From Floccularia luteovirens (lineage: Eukaryota > Basidiomycota > Agaricomycetes > Agaricales > Squamanitaceae), in the NCBI GenBank assembly GCA_009739215.1, contig VSJF01000004.1, positions 1,860,001 through 1,924,000 on the forward strand: DNA of 64,000 bases. The letters are read 5' to 3'. The notes beneath the pieces are model-generated. The model was not told the origin of the DNA. It worked only from the letters and a program-made list of their open reading frames with translations, and did no database searches. Position 1 is the stretch's first letter. Each line of letters starts with the position of its first letter. Position numbers and translations under genes: made by a program. Positions 36,528-49,403 of the stretch are shown piece by piece.

Positions 36528-39500
36528 TCATGGACGCCAGATAGAATTTCGGACTGGGGTTGGAGTATTTCGGCCACGTAAAGGGTTTTTCGAAGGAGTC
36601 GACGGCCTCAGAAGAACCGGCTCAGGTTCAGCACGTCGAATGAACTGCATGGGATGGAGTGGTGATCCTTTCGCGGATGGGGTAGACAGAATTGAATGTG
36701 GACTTTGGCCACTTGGTGTTAGTAACGACAAGGAAGGTATAAAGGGTACTGCAGGTTCTGGCGTTATGAGTGGCCTTTGGGAGACGTCTATATTTGCAGA
36801 TTCAAGCAGCGTTGCTGAATTTATCCATTTTTCTTCTTGTGCACCAGGTCGTGGGGGTGATTCTGGTAATAATCTGAAACTTTCTGCGAAATGATCTTTT
36901 ATAAATCTGACAATATCATCGAGTGAGTACCAGAAACATCATGTTAGTAAAATGCTTACTTCGACAACTCCGTCCATCCACCTCCAACTCGCACCATAAC
37001 AGTTTGAGAACGTAAGATACGACAGAAACAAAGTTTTGGGTCTTGATTTCCAATCCAGTACTTGCCACTTTGATCTTTCCACGTTTCAGATACACCCTCG
37101 ACGTTTATACCAACTGGAAGTTGGTTGACGACGTCTCCGACAGCTACATCAAGCTTGCTCTTAGGGTCAGCAATGTATTTCTTCCGCGGTGCAGGTTTTG
37201 GTCTTTGTGGCGTTGGTGGAGATGTCACGCGAGGGAGAATTGACGACAGAGAGTTCCTTGGCGCGCGCGACCAAGAAGACGTTGGTACTACAGAGGCTCG
37301 TGAGGACGCTCTCTGGAAGCGAGAAAATGATGCCTCTGAGACACTAGGTGATCCGCTTCGTGAGCTTTGTCCTGTCCTCGTCCGTATACGCGCGATTGGG
37401 TTGGGCGGGTTTCTTACTGGAGTCACTGGACTATTTGAAGTTGATAAACTTGTTGTACGTTGCCGGGACGAAAATGTCGAGCCTTGAATGGAGAAATTTA
37501 GAGGACCCGAAACCGAGCGGCTAGATGAAACACTTGACATTCTGCTCATTGAACGATTATTTGTCTTATCATTCGACGCGGAAACAACCCGCCGTGTTCC
37601 TGGGTTGGGTGGTGCAAGTAATTTCGTTCTAGATGATGAAGAAGCCGACAGGTTGGCATATGCCGCCTTTTTAGCGGAAATAGGGGGAACAGTGGATGCA
37701 GTGTCGTTAGTCCGGCTCGAGTTCGAACTGACAGCACTAGTTGGCCTCGATTTCTTGGTCTCGAGCCTGTCATTGCCCATTTCCTCTAACTCGCTCCAGG
37801 CCTGCATTGTCCGGGAAAGTTCACTCGAAACTCTAGGATCGCTTTCAACACCTTTGGATGTGTTTTTCAATTCACGAACGGTATCAGTTGTGAAGGCGAG
37901 TCTAGCTGCAAGTTGTCCTTCAGGTGGTTTGTCTATCGGTGCAACGAACGAAGAAGATGAATCGCCAATAGGGAGGGCAGGATAGCTGTCGATGTGTTCC
38001 AGAAGGTCACTAAGCGCAGCATCGCATGCAATCACAGACAAAGCCGTGTTTGCAAGAGCTTCAACTTGCTTTAAGATTTCCGAAGAGGAGTTCATTTCCA
38101 TCCGCAGTGAACTAAGCTCGATATTCACGGATTCGTCAGGCAATGAGGAAGGTAAGCGAGACACCTCAGCCATTAGACTTGAGAATTCTGTCGCTACACT
38201 ATTAAACTGATCTTTACTCGGAAGATTGGGGAGTTTCATCGGCTGTAGGAAGTCGCTTAGACACAGTGACCGTAGCCTTCTTCGTAAGGAGAGAATTTGT
38301 CCTTGGAAGGCCTGGACTTCTTGGGATTTGCTACCACTGCTCTGTGATCTCACTAGGCCAAAAACATCTTGAACGGGATATCATCAAACAATAGAAACGG
38401 AGAAGAATGAACAACATACCAGTTTCAGGTGGCCGATTGACTGGTTGGAGCTCAAAGGCTTTGAGAAGGAGGGTTGGTGGTCGGTTGTCGATTTCATGAC
38501 TAGTGAAGTCACCAAAAAGATTTTCATCTTCTAAGGAAGGGCTCTGAGTTCCTCCAACATCTAATACTGAAGATTTTGAGGCATTTAGGTCTGTGTCCGC
38601 ACGAGGTTGCACATCATCTGGTAGTGGGGTTTCTGTTACTCCTTGGACAGTGGTTTGCGTCTCCGACCAATCAATGGTTTTGTGGAGTTGATTTTCCTGT
38701 TCATCCGCTTCGTCCGTCGGCCACTTGTAGTGTGTCTTCTGCTCGCTACCTTGCCGATTTTGCAACTGCTCGCCATTCCCCAACAGTGGTTCTTCATCCT
38801 CCTGTATTTGGTTTTTACTTTCTAGTAGCAATTGCTCCTCTCGTTCCAGTCGTAGCTTTTCCTCACGTTCTAATCGGAGCCGCTCTTCTCGATCCAGTCG
38901 TATTTGCTCTTGATGCGCCACTCTTAATTGTTCCTCACGTTCTGATTGCTCCAGTCGCATCTTTTCTTCATTTTCCAAACGCGTGCGTTCTTCGGCTTCA
39001 GCGATCTGCTGTTCTAACAACAACCTTTCTGCTTCTGCTTGGGCTAACCGTTCCCTCTCCTGGTGTTCGCGCAATTCTTCGGCCAAACGGGCTTCTAAGC
39101 GCCGTTTTTCAGCCTCTAATTCCGTTAAGCGTGCCTCCTCTGCCTTTTCCATCTCGTAAGCAAGTCTCACGTCTTCAAGTCGCTGAACCTCTAGTTGTCT
39201 TGCCTGAACGATACCACTTTGTATCGACGCAACTCCTTCTTCCCATGCTTTCAAGCGCAGCTCTACATCACTAACTGCAATGACACGAGGAGCAAGAAGA
39301 GAATTACGATCAGAGGGGTCTAGTTGGGCCGAGGTTGTATCCATGCGTTCTAATAACCCCTTCAGGGGTAAAATCGAGCCAGAGATTCTGATTCGGTGAC
39401 GACTACTGGCCACTTCCACTATGTCAAGCAGCAGGTCCAAGTTCTCCAGTGCATTGCTGTGGTTTTCTTCGATGTCGGATAAGGTTTTATTCCACCGGAT

Positions 39501-42263
39501 TAATTCGTGAGAGACGTTGGTGATATCACCATTGACGGAAACAAGTGCGTCATCTAACTCATTTGACAAACGGACAAGTTCCATGCGAGCTAGAAGTTGA
39601 ACGATGCTATCAAGCTCCCCACTGAGCCTCATCGCAAAGTAGTTGGAGTCCGCACGGACTGCAGCATCAATTGGAGTCAAGTCAATGGGAACTTCGAAGG
39701 TAGTTGGTCTGGTGAGGCCCAATTGGAAATTACTGGATAAAATTCGTCTTCTTGAAGAACTCGTGCTGTCATTGAAGGTATAGTTATATCTTGAAACGAA
39801 TGGAATGCGTGAGCTCAGTCCGTCAATAAAGGTCGTCACATCTTTTTGGATGCATTTGAGTTGTTCTGAGAAGCTGGTACCGTTTTCCAATCGTGGTCTC
39901 TGTTGATCTGATTCATTTGAGTCGTCGACGATTTTGGAATTCATGGATAATTTCAAGTCTTCGATGCGTGTCCGGAAGCCGTTAAATTCTTCGCGTATGG
40001 AATTCATTACAGATGTTTGGTTTTGGATCGAGTCGAGCAATTCGGACAGCTGACGAACGGAATTAAGCATCCACTTCAAGTCGGCCGAGCCACGTAGTAA
40101 GTAATCCTTCAAAGCAGTCTCCAGGGATCTGGATAATACATCCAATGGGACACCAATGTCATCCGTGAGTTGCTTAGTTATACGTGAGATCTGATCTTTG
40201 ATTGGTACGGGTAGATTTTGGGTGGAAACAATAACCGAAAGGGGGCTCTCAGGAGTAGGAGGGGGACCTGTACCACCTGTTTCTTGCCGCCACCGAGTCT
40301 CGTTCATCGCCACTGTGATGTGTAATCGTAAATCTTCCAGAGATGCGGAGCACTTGTCCATCTGTGACCACACCCTCCGCGCCTCCTTTAGTCTTACAAC
40401 ACGATTCAAGACATCTTCCTGTAGAGTTTGTGCTTGCTCACGTAGAGAGGATAACTTCTGTAAGCCAGAAACAGCGCCAGCTTTAAATTCAGGGCTGATG
40501 CCGGGGAAGTCCAAGCCAAAGAGCGCATGCTTGGATTGGAAGATTAATTCTTCTGATTTTCTGTCTGTACTATGGTGGCGCTCCTGAATCGATGGGAGTA
40601 GAGCAAGAAACACAGAATGACGTGTTGGTTCGAGGCATGAGACTACCGTAAGATCAGGAACAGCACCATCGCCATGACCATCTGGTACACCCTCCATTAA
40701 CTGCTGGATGATCATAACGAACGTACTCGACATCTCATTTGCAGAAGAGAGCAGGTTTTCCACTCTTTTGACAGCTTCGAGCCTTGTGCGGTATTCTTGG
40801 GCAGCTGTTGCGACGAGTTGGACCAACTTCGTTGCCTTTTCCACTTCCAGTGAAAGCTTTTGGACTAGGTCGTCATTGCTTTCTTTTTGCTCAGGGAATA
40901 GAGGATGTTCTGGACGGGGAAAAGAATGAATGAAAGAAGTGGGATTACCCCTCAAGGAGAGTCGTTTCGAGAGTGTCTCTATTCGTGAGAGAAATGACGA
41001 ACTTTGCCTAGAGGTAGGATGATGAAGCTTGGCTGTTTCGACTTCCTCTAGCAGGTTCTGCGCAGCAATCTGATCCTTCATAGTCTCGATATACACTTCG
41101 TCAGCCCTGTATCCATGTCAGCGTTTCCATTTGAAAGGGTTAAGGAATGAGATATACTTTCTCCACTGCATTACGACGTTCATAGCAAACTTTCCAACAT
41201 GTTCCATGTCATGTATCCCTTTCTCCTCAAGGCGATCTTGTTCGTCGAGTAGTACTTCCGGGACAGCTTTGCGACTGGTATCAATTAACTTGTCCAACGC
41301 TTTTCCGGCAGCAGCGATTTTGCCGTGACGAAGACTAGTTACTCGACCTGCAAGTAACGCAGCATCTCGTGATAACAGCTCTGCTAATTTGAAACGGGCG
41401 CTCCTAGAGAAAGATGGAGATACTATTGAAAGCTCCGAGGTAACTGATGCCAGAGAGTTGACTGATCCTCGACGTGCAAAATTTGGGGCATCGTCTCCTC
41501 TTCCAGAGGTTTCGTAAATTTGTGGGTTCCATCTAGCACGAGTCTGGAGGAATTCATGAAGATCGTCCACAAGCTTTCGACGATCAATCCATGCGCCAAT
41601 TCTACTGTCCTCCCAAGTCAACCGGATACCCAGTAGTTCAAGATTCTCAGAGCGGTCACGAAGTAGATGAAGTAACTTGTCAAGTTCGTAAATAGTCGTG
41701 AGTGTCAATTCAATCACATCAGTATCTTCAGGAGAAAGATTCCTCTGGGTAGCGGCTTTAGGGGTTAAGAGAAGTTAAACGATAATGATTGTACCGTATA
41801 TATGCAAATAACGAACCTTTTGTTAGCTGCCTAAGCTTCTTCAATTCCCCCGTATCAAAAACTTCGGTTTCCTTCTCGATAGCATCATGCTCCAAAATCC
41901 ATTGCTGCAATTCATCTCGTGTAGGCAAGCCAGGTACTTGTTCCGCAGAAACACCAATAGCATCCAATCCTACGAATACTTCTATGGGAGGCATATTTTC
42001 CAAAAGCTATGGGTAGTTTAATCAGTCAGTTCATTAAAACTTTCAATAATATCAATGACCTTGATCTTCTCCTCTATCCATGCCTTTCGCTCACTGAAAG
42101 TTTGAAGCTCTATGACCTCGTGTGATTCAAGGGCTTGTTCTATCCCAGCGCCCTTCAAGGACGGAGAAGTAGTGACATCGTCATCCCCTTGGGCAGCAAG
42201 AGGCGTTTGCGGTGGTGGTAAATGTTGAGAGCCGTTACTGGTGTCAGTCTGGTTGGGAGACAT
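36528..42263 (-). CDS. Large GAS2-domain cytoskeletal protein (1816 aa, Kar9/plakin-like organisation)
   Basis: Six exons (42263-42060, 42006-41817, 41755-41158, 41106-38420, 38352-36960, 36906-36528) join to 5451 bases without a break. The N-terminal 1,100 residues are alpha-helical with spectrin/plakin-like heptads. A highly charged coiled coil (about residues 950-1095) contains repeated LRLEREE-type units. A Ser/Arg-rich disordered region follows. Near residue 1,610-1,690 is a GAS2 (GAR) domain: KKYIADPKSKLDVAVGDVVN, then SETWKDQSGKYWIG, LCFCRILRSQTVMVRVGGGW, TELSKFIKDHF. GAS2 domains bind microtubules. The protein may link microtubules to cortex or actin, as Kar9 or spectraplakins do. The GAS2 call is firm, the Kar9 relation is a guess. 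Large antisense frames at 37125-37985 and 38576-39274 are shadows. Confidence 0.88.
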
Positions 42264-42521
42264 AGCTCCGAATGAGTGTGGGGAAGAGTGTTTAGTTTGG
42301 TCTCGAAGGAAAGGACTTTTCTGTTATGAACATGACCTGGGGACAAGAGATATCTATACGCGGCATACAGACATGCGTATAGCAATGAGGCAATGACCGA
42401 CTACCTCAGGCCTGTGTGATGCACGCCTAAGTTGTGTGTTGTAATTTGTTAAACAGTAAATCACACCACGTGCGACGACAGTTATACACTACTTGGTACA
42501 GTGCAATACAACATATATCCT

Positions 42522-43234
42522 TCATCCTTTTGTTTCCTTCCTTTCAATTCGTGCCAAGTTTTGGATATCTAACGCAATCCTTCGCAAGCGCTCCACGCTC
42601 TTTCGGTCATGATCTCTGTAACCCACTTCAAGTCCAACCTCATCCATGAAAGCAGCCACATCCGCTAGTGATGCTCCAAGTGAATATAACGTTGGTGCAT
42701 GTGTCCTACTAAGTTATCAGGAATTAGATTTCTGAACAATTCCATCGTCCCTTACCGTGCTCTTTGTGATTCGAGTATAAGCTTTTGTAAGTCGCTCTTC
42801 AGGGCTACGTAGGAACGCTGCTGTTCTGCCTCTCTTGTGCCCACACGTGTGCGGAAAACATCTGACTCCTGCTTTATCTGATGGAGGAGAGCCCCCAATC
42901 TCCTATTATCGTCTCTCAATTTCGCAAGTTGTAACACATTTGTTTCCATATTCCGCTGGAGACTTCTTGCGTTTGTTTCTAGTTCTTCCACCCTTCGCCG
43001 TAGTGATACGAGACTTCTTCTGTTAACAGCGAATGGAATCACAGCAATTGGAAGAATAAAGGCGGAAAGTATAAGGAAATGACGTATGGCAGGATATGAT
43101 TTTTGTTGTGTTTCTGTTGGTACAAGTTCTTGTCGACCTCCCTGCATTGGAATAGGCTCTGTAGTATTCTGCTGGTCATGAACATCAACTTCCGATGTCG
43201 AATTAGTAGAATGTTTACGAGGATGGGGATCCAT
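42522..43234 (-). CDS. Small single-pass membrane protein with coiled coil, unknown function
   Basis: Two exons (43234-42756, 42705-42522) join to 663 bases, giving 220 residues. The hydrophilic N terminus (MDPHPRKHSTN) is followed by one membrane helix (IRHFLILSAFILPIAVIPF). A coiled coil follows (RRRVEELETNARSLQRN and onward to LQKLILESQRAR), then a C-terminal helical region (LGASLADVAAFMDEVGLEVG). The upstream in-frame Met at 43297 adds 21 residues without clear protein character, so I chose the second. I do not recognise the family. The topology (one helix, then coiled coil) would suit a tether or adaptor on an organelle membrane, but that is inference. Confidence 0.7.
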
Positions 43235-43449
43235 GTCAATTGTGATGGTTGTTATCACCTTCGCATTGTTAGTATTACTGAAAATGGTGTTGATCATATG
43301 AGCCGTGATAATATAAACAATGACGATAAAAAGAAAAACATCAAACTGTTACAACACTATAGTACAGAAAACACAGCAATATTATATGGATACAGTAAGT
43401 AATACAAAATGGAGTTACGTCCAGAGACCAAAAATGCCAACGAATTCAT

Positions 43450-46184
43450 CTAAACCTCTAGGCGAAAAAATTTCCACCACTTTCTTTTCTTTTCTTTCTT
43501 TAGTGGCTTGTGATCAGAAGCTCCTTTCTTTTGTAGTGTTTTAGAGCTCGGTTTGGAGGTTGGTATCCTGCGAGTGGTATTGGTTTGATAGATTCATAAT
43601 AGAATTGAAACATGAAACTCACTCATCCACGTGAACAACATAATCTTCTGCTTTCCGGAGGCCACTCAAGGCCAAATTTATTTCACCCTGAAGCATGAGG
43701 CGCGTGTTATTTGGAACATTTATCTTTCGCCTCCACATCGCCACACTATTACCACTCTTTGATGGAAGTAAAACGAACACTATAACCTGTACTGGCAGGG
43801 TCATAAAATACCACAGACTCCTGTAGTGTTTTATCCATGGATAGCTGCAATTCATCAAACGTCAGCCAATCGAAAGAGGGTTCGTTAGGATGGTCGCTGG
43901 GTTGATAATTTGCGTTTGCTATAAGTGCGCCACGCTCTCGACTTTGCAGAAATTTATGAAGCTTCAATATAAAATTATGAGATCAGGGTTGATCAACCAA
44001 TCGAAACTATTACTCACACCGAAAGTTCCAAGGTTATACGACATTGTTTGGATCCATGTTAGTAGAGACGCCACTCTTTCATCCTTATCTGGCGAGAACA
44101 ACCAGTGTATTCGGTCCCGTGCTAATCTCGAATTCCCGAACAATGCGTTCTGTACTGGTTCAAGAGCCGCTCCTTTCGACTCAATAAACCTTATGTTCGT
44201 ATACTCGTTCAAGCTATTTCTAGGAATCCCCGTATTGAGCGTCGTGGATGTCCCTTTATAGGCATGAGCCAGAGTTTTGGAAGGCATAGTATATGATGTA
44301 TCAGCTTGACTATCCCCCCATAAATTGGGTTGCGGATGTTGTTTTGGTAAGAATTGATGTGAATCGTGGCTGTATTCCGTCTCATCTTCCTCCGCAATCG
44401 TTCCCCAAGCATCTTCGTTAGGCCCCCACCCGTCAAAATGATTATTACGAACTGGCGCGGCCGGATGTTTCGTAGGATGTTTCCCTTTCTTACTATCGTG
44501 GTCTTGGTGTTTTTGCTTCGAGGGATTTTGTCCCAGGAACTTGTGGTTCAACCCCTGCTGCGCCTGCTGAGTTTGGAGTTGCTGAAGCTTCTGGAATTGC
44601 TCAATTTGTTGGAGTTGTTGAAGTTGCTGGAGTTGTTGGGGATTCTGTCGGGGAAGTTGATGTTGCTGAGCAATATTCGAGGGCAACTTATTCCGCTGGC
44701 TGTTGGCTGTGTGATGTACTTCAGAAGTGTGGTTTGGTTTGTTCTGTGGAACGTTAAGCAACGAGTTTAGGATCTGAGAGCGCTGTTGTGGGGACAGGAC
44801 ATTCCTGCTCCCATCAGCAGGTTCCTCTAGAGCAAAAGTTACCTTGGGTAACCGTCCAGTCTCATCTTCCCAATCTTCCCACCCACCACGACGTTGGTGT
44901 TGAGCCGACGGTACCCAGGCATTTCTATCTTGACCTTGACCCCAGTGACCATTGGGTTTTTGCCACCCTTCATTGGATGTTTGGCCCCAAGCTCCTCCAC
45001 CACGACCAATTTCACCTTTGCCCCAACCATAATCCTCCTCCTCTTCATCCTCACCGTACTCTTCTTCACTGCTCTCGGTACTTGCAGCCTCCCAGCGAGT
45101 ATTGTTTTCCTTCCCCCACGCCTCCCAGCTTTTGGCGCCTTTAGAGTGTGTATTGCCCCCTTTTGGTTGGTTAAATCCGCTCTCACTCCCTTGGCCCCAC
45201 CCCACACCGCCTTTCGCCTGGCCTGCACCAATCCCTCTGGAGGCACCACCACCCCACCCCGCATCAGCAGAACCTCCTCCATGAATATCGTTCTGTTCCC
45301 AGGCACTACTGACAGTCTTTGATTGGCCCCAACCGTTATCGGTTCCTTTCGATTGCCTCCAAGAATTTGCATTCGGTGTTCCACCCCAGTGCCCAGGTGC
45401 CGTAGGGATGGTAGTTGTCTGTCTCTTCATCGCAGATGCCATGATGGGTTTCCCTCCCACAGCAGCGTGGTGGGGTACATTCACTTGTTGCTGCTGCGCG
45501 ATTTGGTGAGTTGGTAACCGGGGATCAAATCGATCCCGGCTATTCGCGCCAGGATTTCCTGCGGACTTTCGGACTGCGCCACTTGCGGAAGAGAGTCCCT
45601 TCATCGCTGCTGCTGCTGCTGCCTCAGCTATGGAAACTGGATGAACAAGAGTAGGAGCTGCAGGAGGGGTTATACTTCGAGTTTGAGGTATATTCCATTT
45701 TTGAGCATCGCCTTCATCTTGATTGATGTTCCACGATTGACGGTCAGGAGATCCTTCCGTTTCGTATGATGATACACCATCATGCTTGTCTGCTTCCGTA
45801 GTAGGATATTCTGCTAGCTTAGGAGTGGCAAAGTAAATATGTGGAGCAGGTGGTGGGGAAGCTTCGCCAGCAGGGATATTCCATCCTGATATGGGTTCTT
45901 CAGTTGCAGGCGTTGGGTCGGCATCTGCTTGTGAATCCAACAAACCATCGTCAGGTGCTTCAGTTTGGACAACATCCCTGGTGTCTACTTGAGGATCTAA
46001 GCAATTCAATATATGTATATATCAGCATGCCGCGAAGGTTTAATGTGAAGTTCTAGAAGAGTGACATATTGACTCTGTCGTAAAATAGTCACTTACCCGT
46101 AGGCTTTTTACTAACATCATCCTGCTTGGTTGTCGGTTTGTCCTCTTCCCCCAACTTCTGTTTTCCTTTCTGCTTTTTAGCCAT
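43450..46184 (-). CDS. GW/WG- and Gln-rich protein with conserved C-terminal domain; apparent +1 frameshift
   Basis: Exon 1 (46184-46097) encodes the Lys-rich start MAKKQKGKQKLGEEDKP. The large exon 2 (45996 to about 44020) is low in complexity and Trp/Gly-rich. About fourteen GW or WG pairs lie between roughly 45900 and 44320, such as NGWGQ, AGWGGG, VGWGQG, YGWGKGE and DGWGPN. An acidic run (SSEEEYGEDEEEEDYGW) and a poly-Gln block (about 44555-44640) are also present. The C-terminal part looks folded: RLARDRIHWLFSPDKDERVA, then WLTFDELQLSMDKTLQ, VIVFVLLPSKSGNSV and AMWRRKINVPNNTRLMLQ. A basic tail ends RKWWKFFRLEV. Between FYDPAST and VIVFVLL the frame breaks by one extra base (GG at 43786-43787), with no room for an intron. 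The function is unknown; repeated W-G pairs resemble Argonaute-binding proteins. Confidence 0.75.
44555..44645 (-). repeat. Polyglutamine/leucine tract
   Basis: CAG/CAA-rich sequence encodes an imperfect Q-Q-L type repeat within the GW/WG protein. It is the likeliest place for length variation. Confidence 0.75.
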
Positions 46185-46621
46185 GACACGAGTATCACCT
46201 GCGTCGTCTCTAATCTAGTTGTTGGCGGGTGTAATACTAGTTTTGTATCAGAGATATGAGATCAATGACAGGTTTGCGGTTATTTGCAGGTGAAAAAAGT
46301 GATAGCGCATATTCATATCTATCTGGATCTATTCAAACTGGCTAGACCAGGAGAAGTACACGAGGCGTTTCAACGTATTCGGTATCATTAAAGTAGCTCG
46401 ATATCTTCTCGTCTTTCTCATGACAGCAAACTGGTATTCGCTATACGGTGTACTGGCTAATGTCAAATATCACCTTTTATAAGTAGATGATCTACAGTAC
46501 TTATATATATATATATATCATTGCACTAACATTTCACAAAATAAATTAATACCATGTACAGTAATAACTATTTTTACTATGTTTCCGTTTGCACATTACA
46601 CGGACAGGCTTTTACATTTCA
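46185..46621. other. Intergenic, GW/WG gene promoter side with a short TA repeat
   Basis: The 437 bases between the start of the GW/WG gene and the stop of the 7TM gene include an AT dinucleotide run at about 46502-46518. No gene is seen. Confidence 0.55.
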
Positions 46622-48682
46622 TCATATATCGTCTTCAGAACGAGTCCCGTTTCTTGTGTTGCGTTCAGTTAGGCCCACTTCAAACTGTGGAGCTGAAACA
46701 GCTGCAAGGCAAAGTTTCAGCTATAGGTGATAAGGAGAGAATCTTCAGCTTACCATCAACATCAAATCCTGTTGTCGGGTAAACATGTAATGATGTTCTC
46801 ATCTGTTTGCGGATGCCTTCTCTGGCATTCAAGCTAGTTTAAGGAGTCAGTAGCCATAGGAGAAAACAGAATATGTGTACATACGATACAAGCATAGAGT
46901 TGACATAGACTAGATGCAAATTTCGTAAGTTCCAATTACACAACTTGGAGCTCAAATACTCACTTTTTCCCAGAGAGAAATGAAAAACTGCCCATGTAAA
47001 ATCTTCTTCTGGTGCAGCGAGCCACTGTTGTGGATATTAATACGGGCGCACAGTTAGAAACAAAAATTGTACAGTAACGAGATTGGTCAAGGCGAAAATG
47101 CTAACCGATATTTCCGGTTAGCGACGACTGAATTGATCGAATTGCAGGTAGACTCACTTCGTGACTATTCCAATATTAACCGAATATAAGATTAGTTTGT
47201 TGACAGCAGCCCTCGTCCTAGGAGAAAAAGACATTTAGATTGGTTATAGTGACCCATGGGAAACGCACGATTTAAATCCTTGGAGTCGTCCCCTGAGATA
47301 AAACACCAGTGAACTACTGATGATTATATCGCATAACATGCTGCTTGATAGTTCGATACCCCCTGAAACCTATTGTCTCCCTTAGACAAATCAGGCAAGA
47401 CAATATCAAATAAAATCTCACATGATTGAAGTCCGAATACACCTCTTGTATTGTGCCCACAATAAGCCTAAGCAACGAAGTTAGATCAGGTTTTTCAAGA
47501 TTCCATGAGAACTTACATATGTGTACACAGAGCTTGACAGGCATTAAGTTATAGTTGACGTTTGCAAAAATGCGAACAAAACTCACCGAAACCAGTGACT
47601 GGTTGGCAAATGAAAGTAAGCAAAGCAAGGCGACACAGCGCAGAGGATTCTCGTACCCATCTGAGTGAATGACAGAAATAGCTGTCAAGAAACATATCAG
47701 GTCACGTTAAATCAGATACAATTCAACCGAAATTCACAATTGCCAGTGTCAAAAATTTGTTCTTCCCACTAACTATGATGACAAATGCATCAGATATAAT
47801 CAGCTTAGCACAAGTATCGGCGCTCATACCATAGAAAACACGCATAGCGTAGAAGCTGTGAATATAATAATGTGTATGATTTAGCTGTTGTCAGCCAAAT
47901 TCTGAACTTGCCGCGTACCTTTGCACCACAGTGGTCAGAAAATACTTAAGGTAACGAAATGTTAAAATATTAATTTCTCGACAACAAGATTACTTACTGT
48001 CAAATATGACGGAGCCTGTCCAGTGACACAATCAACATGAGTCAATATATAAATTATAGGGTTTTGCTTACCATGCTCCTATAACAAAGTGTTTAATTAA
48101 TGTGTGCAATTGATTCTAATCCGTGAATTTTTACCTTTTTAGTGAACCGAGCAGAATGTAGTTCTCTGGGATTCTACATGTGATCAACCAGAAATAAAGA
48201 GTGTATGCAAGCACCCCTAGCTGCGCTGTGTTGAGAAATCTAACAGATCGAAAGTTGTGAATACTACGCTTGATTGATTAGCAAGGTCACTAACACACAG
48301 GTCCCGACCTTAAGGTACAATTGAGATTCGATATAGTGGGACCACATCAATAATACAGAACACTCACTAGCCATTTCAGAAGCTTTCTATCATTCTTATA
48401 CGTGCGATAATATGTATCTGCTTGTGCAACATTCATCCCCCATAAACTAGTTCCAGTGTTAGTTGTTTGTCCGCATATCAGTGGATAGATCGATATGCAT
48501 ACGGTGCGCATAAGGTCATTGCTGTATTTGGTCAGAGTAAGCATGTAAACCATTTTCTTGACTGGAGTCTACAAACCCAATAAGAATGGCGTTAATCCAG
48601 CGACAGAGACAGCAGGTTGTGCGTCAGGCTGTGACATGTTGACGGCGTATCGTAGGAAGGTCTTGACCTCAGCGTCAACCAT
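46622..48682 (-). CDS. Seven-transmembrane protein, DUF6534-like
   Basis: This gene has many very short exons, as usual in this family. The N terminus is MVDAEVKTFLRYAVNMSQPD. The family blocks appear in order: LWGMNVAQADTYYRTYKNDRKLLKWL (exon near 48370-48470), LAYTLYFWLIT and YFLTTVVQ joined to SFYAMRVFYG. The diagnostic C-terminal half follows: RAAVNKLILYSVNIGIVTK, then WAVFHFSLGK, VYVNSMLVS and LNAREGIRKQMR. It ends with a tail closing at EDDI-stop. DUF6534 proteins are orphan membrane proteins expanded in Agaricomycetes, possibly receptors. Individual splice sites in the first third are uncertain. The overall order argues for a real, probably intact gene. It lies next to the P450 and has a second family member 4 kb away. 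Confidence 0.75.
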
Positions 48683-49403
48683 AACGTTGGGTTTATGAGT
48701 AGGTGGTGCATCAATGAATCAGTTGTCGAACCAATCCAAGCCAGTTACACATTGCCAATCACAGTGTGGATGGCTCCAATCTGTATAGAGCACCGAAACG
48801 AATCGGAGGCTACGGCCCTCGAAGCAAGTCCAAGACCATGTGCTATCAGTAGCCCAGCAAATCCACAGCTGATATACTTCGTGATGGTGATATTTGCGAA
48901 ACACCATAACAACCTTAAGGAGCAATCTGAGAGTGAGGACCCCAAAAGACCGTGAACAAAGAGCGGTATCCACTTTATACATAGTATTCGCTTTAACTTC
49001 ATATAGTATGTTCTGTACTTTGAATATAAGTAATGGGGACGAGAAGCAAATTCGTAAGACGCTAGAGTATAAAATAATTTTGCATGATCACACTAGTGCC
49101 AGTATACATATATAGCCACCACACTTCCGTCAAAGAATAGAGAGTTACGGACCGCCGATTGGAAGCCATATAACACAGCACCAAGATGTCAGTTTATCTT
49201 TGGATCTGTTAAGCTTTTCTTGAGGCCTTGAGAGCTTGCGCTTAGCCCTCAAGGTTTCACGGTTTCAATTTCCAATTCTGTTAGGGATGATTGTTCATTT
49301 CCGCGTCACATTAGGTTCCGTAAGACTACTCATATAAAATAATAGTATAGCTATCATAAAACATCATAAACTGTCGCTGAAACATGTAGAAAGATACACC
49401 ACA
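48683..49403. other. Intergenic between 7TM gene and P450
   Basis: This 721-base gap has overlapping open frames on both strands at 48695-49002 (80-87 codons). None has a recognisable domain. The region holds the 7TM promoter and the P450 3' end. Confidence 0.5.

Noticed and set aside
37125..37985. Two long plus-strand frames over the GAS2 gene
   Set aside because: They are antisense to the Ser/Arg-rich coding exon that contributes to a continuous 1816-residue protein with a GAS2 domain.
38576..39274. A 232-codon plus-strand frame
   Set aside because: It mirrors the repetitive Glu/Arg/Leu coiled coil on the other strand, and the repeat structure explains its openness.
48695..49002. Overlapping 80-87-codon frames on both strands
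   Set aside because: No domain, membrane pattern or splice support decides between them; recorded as intergenic.
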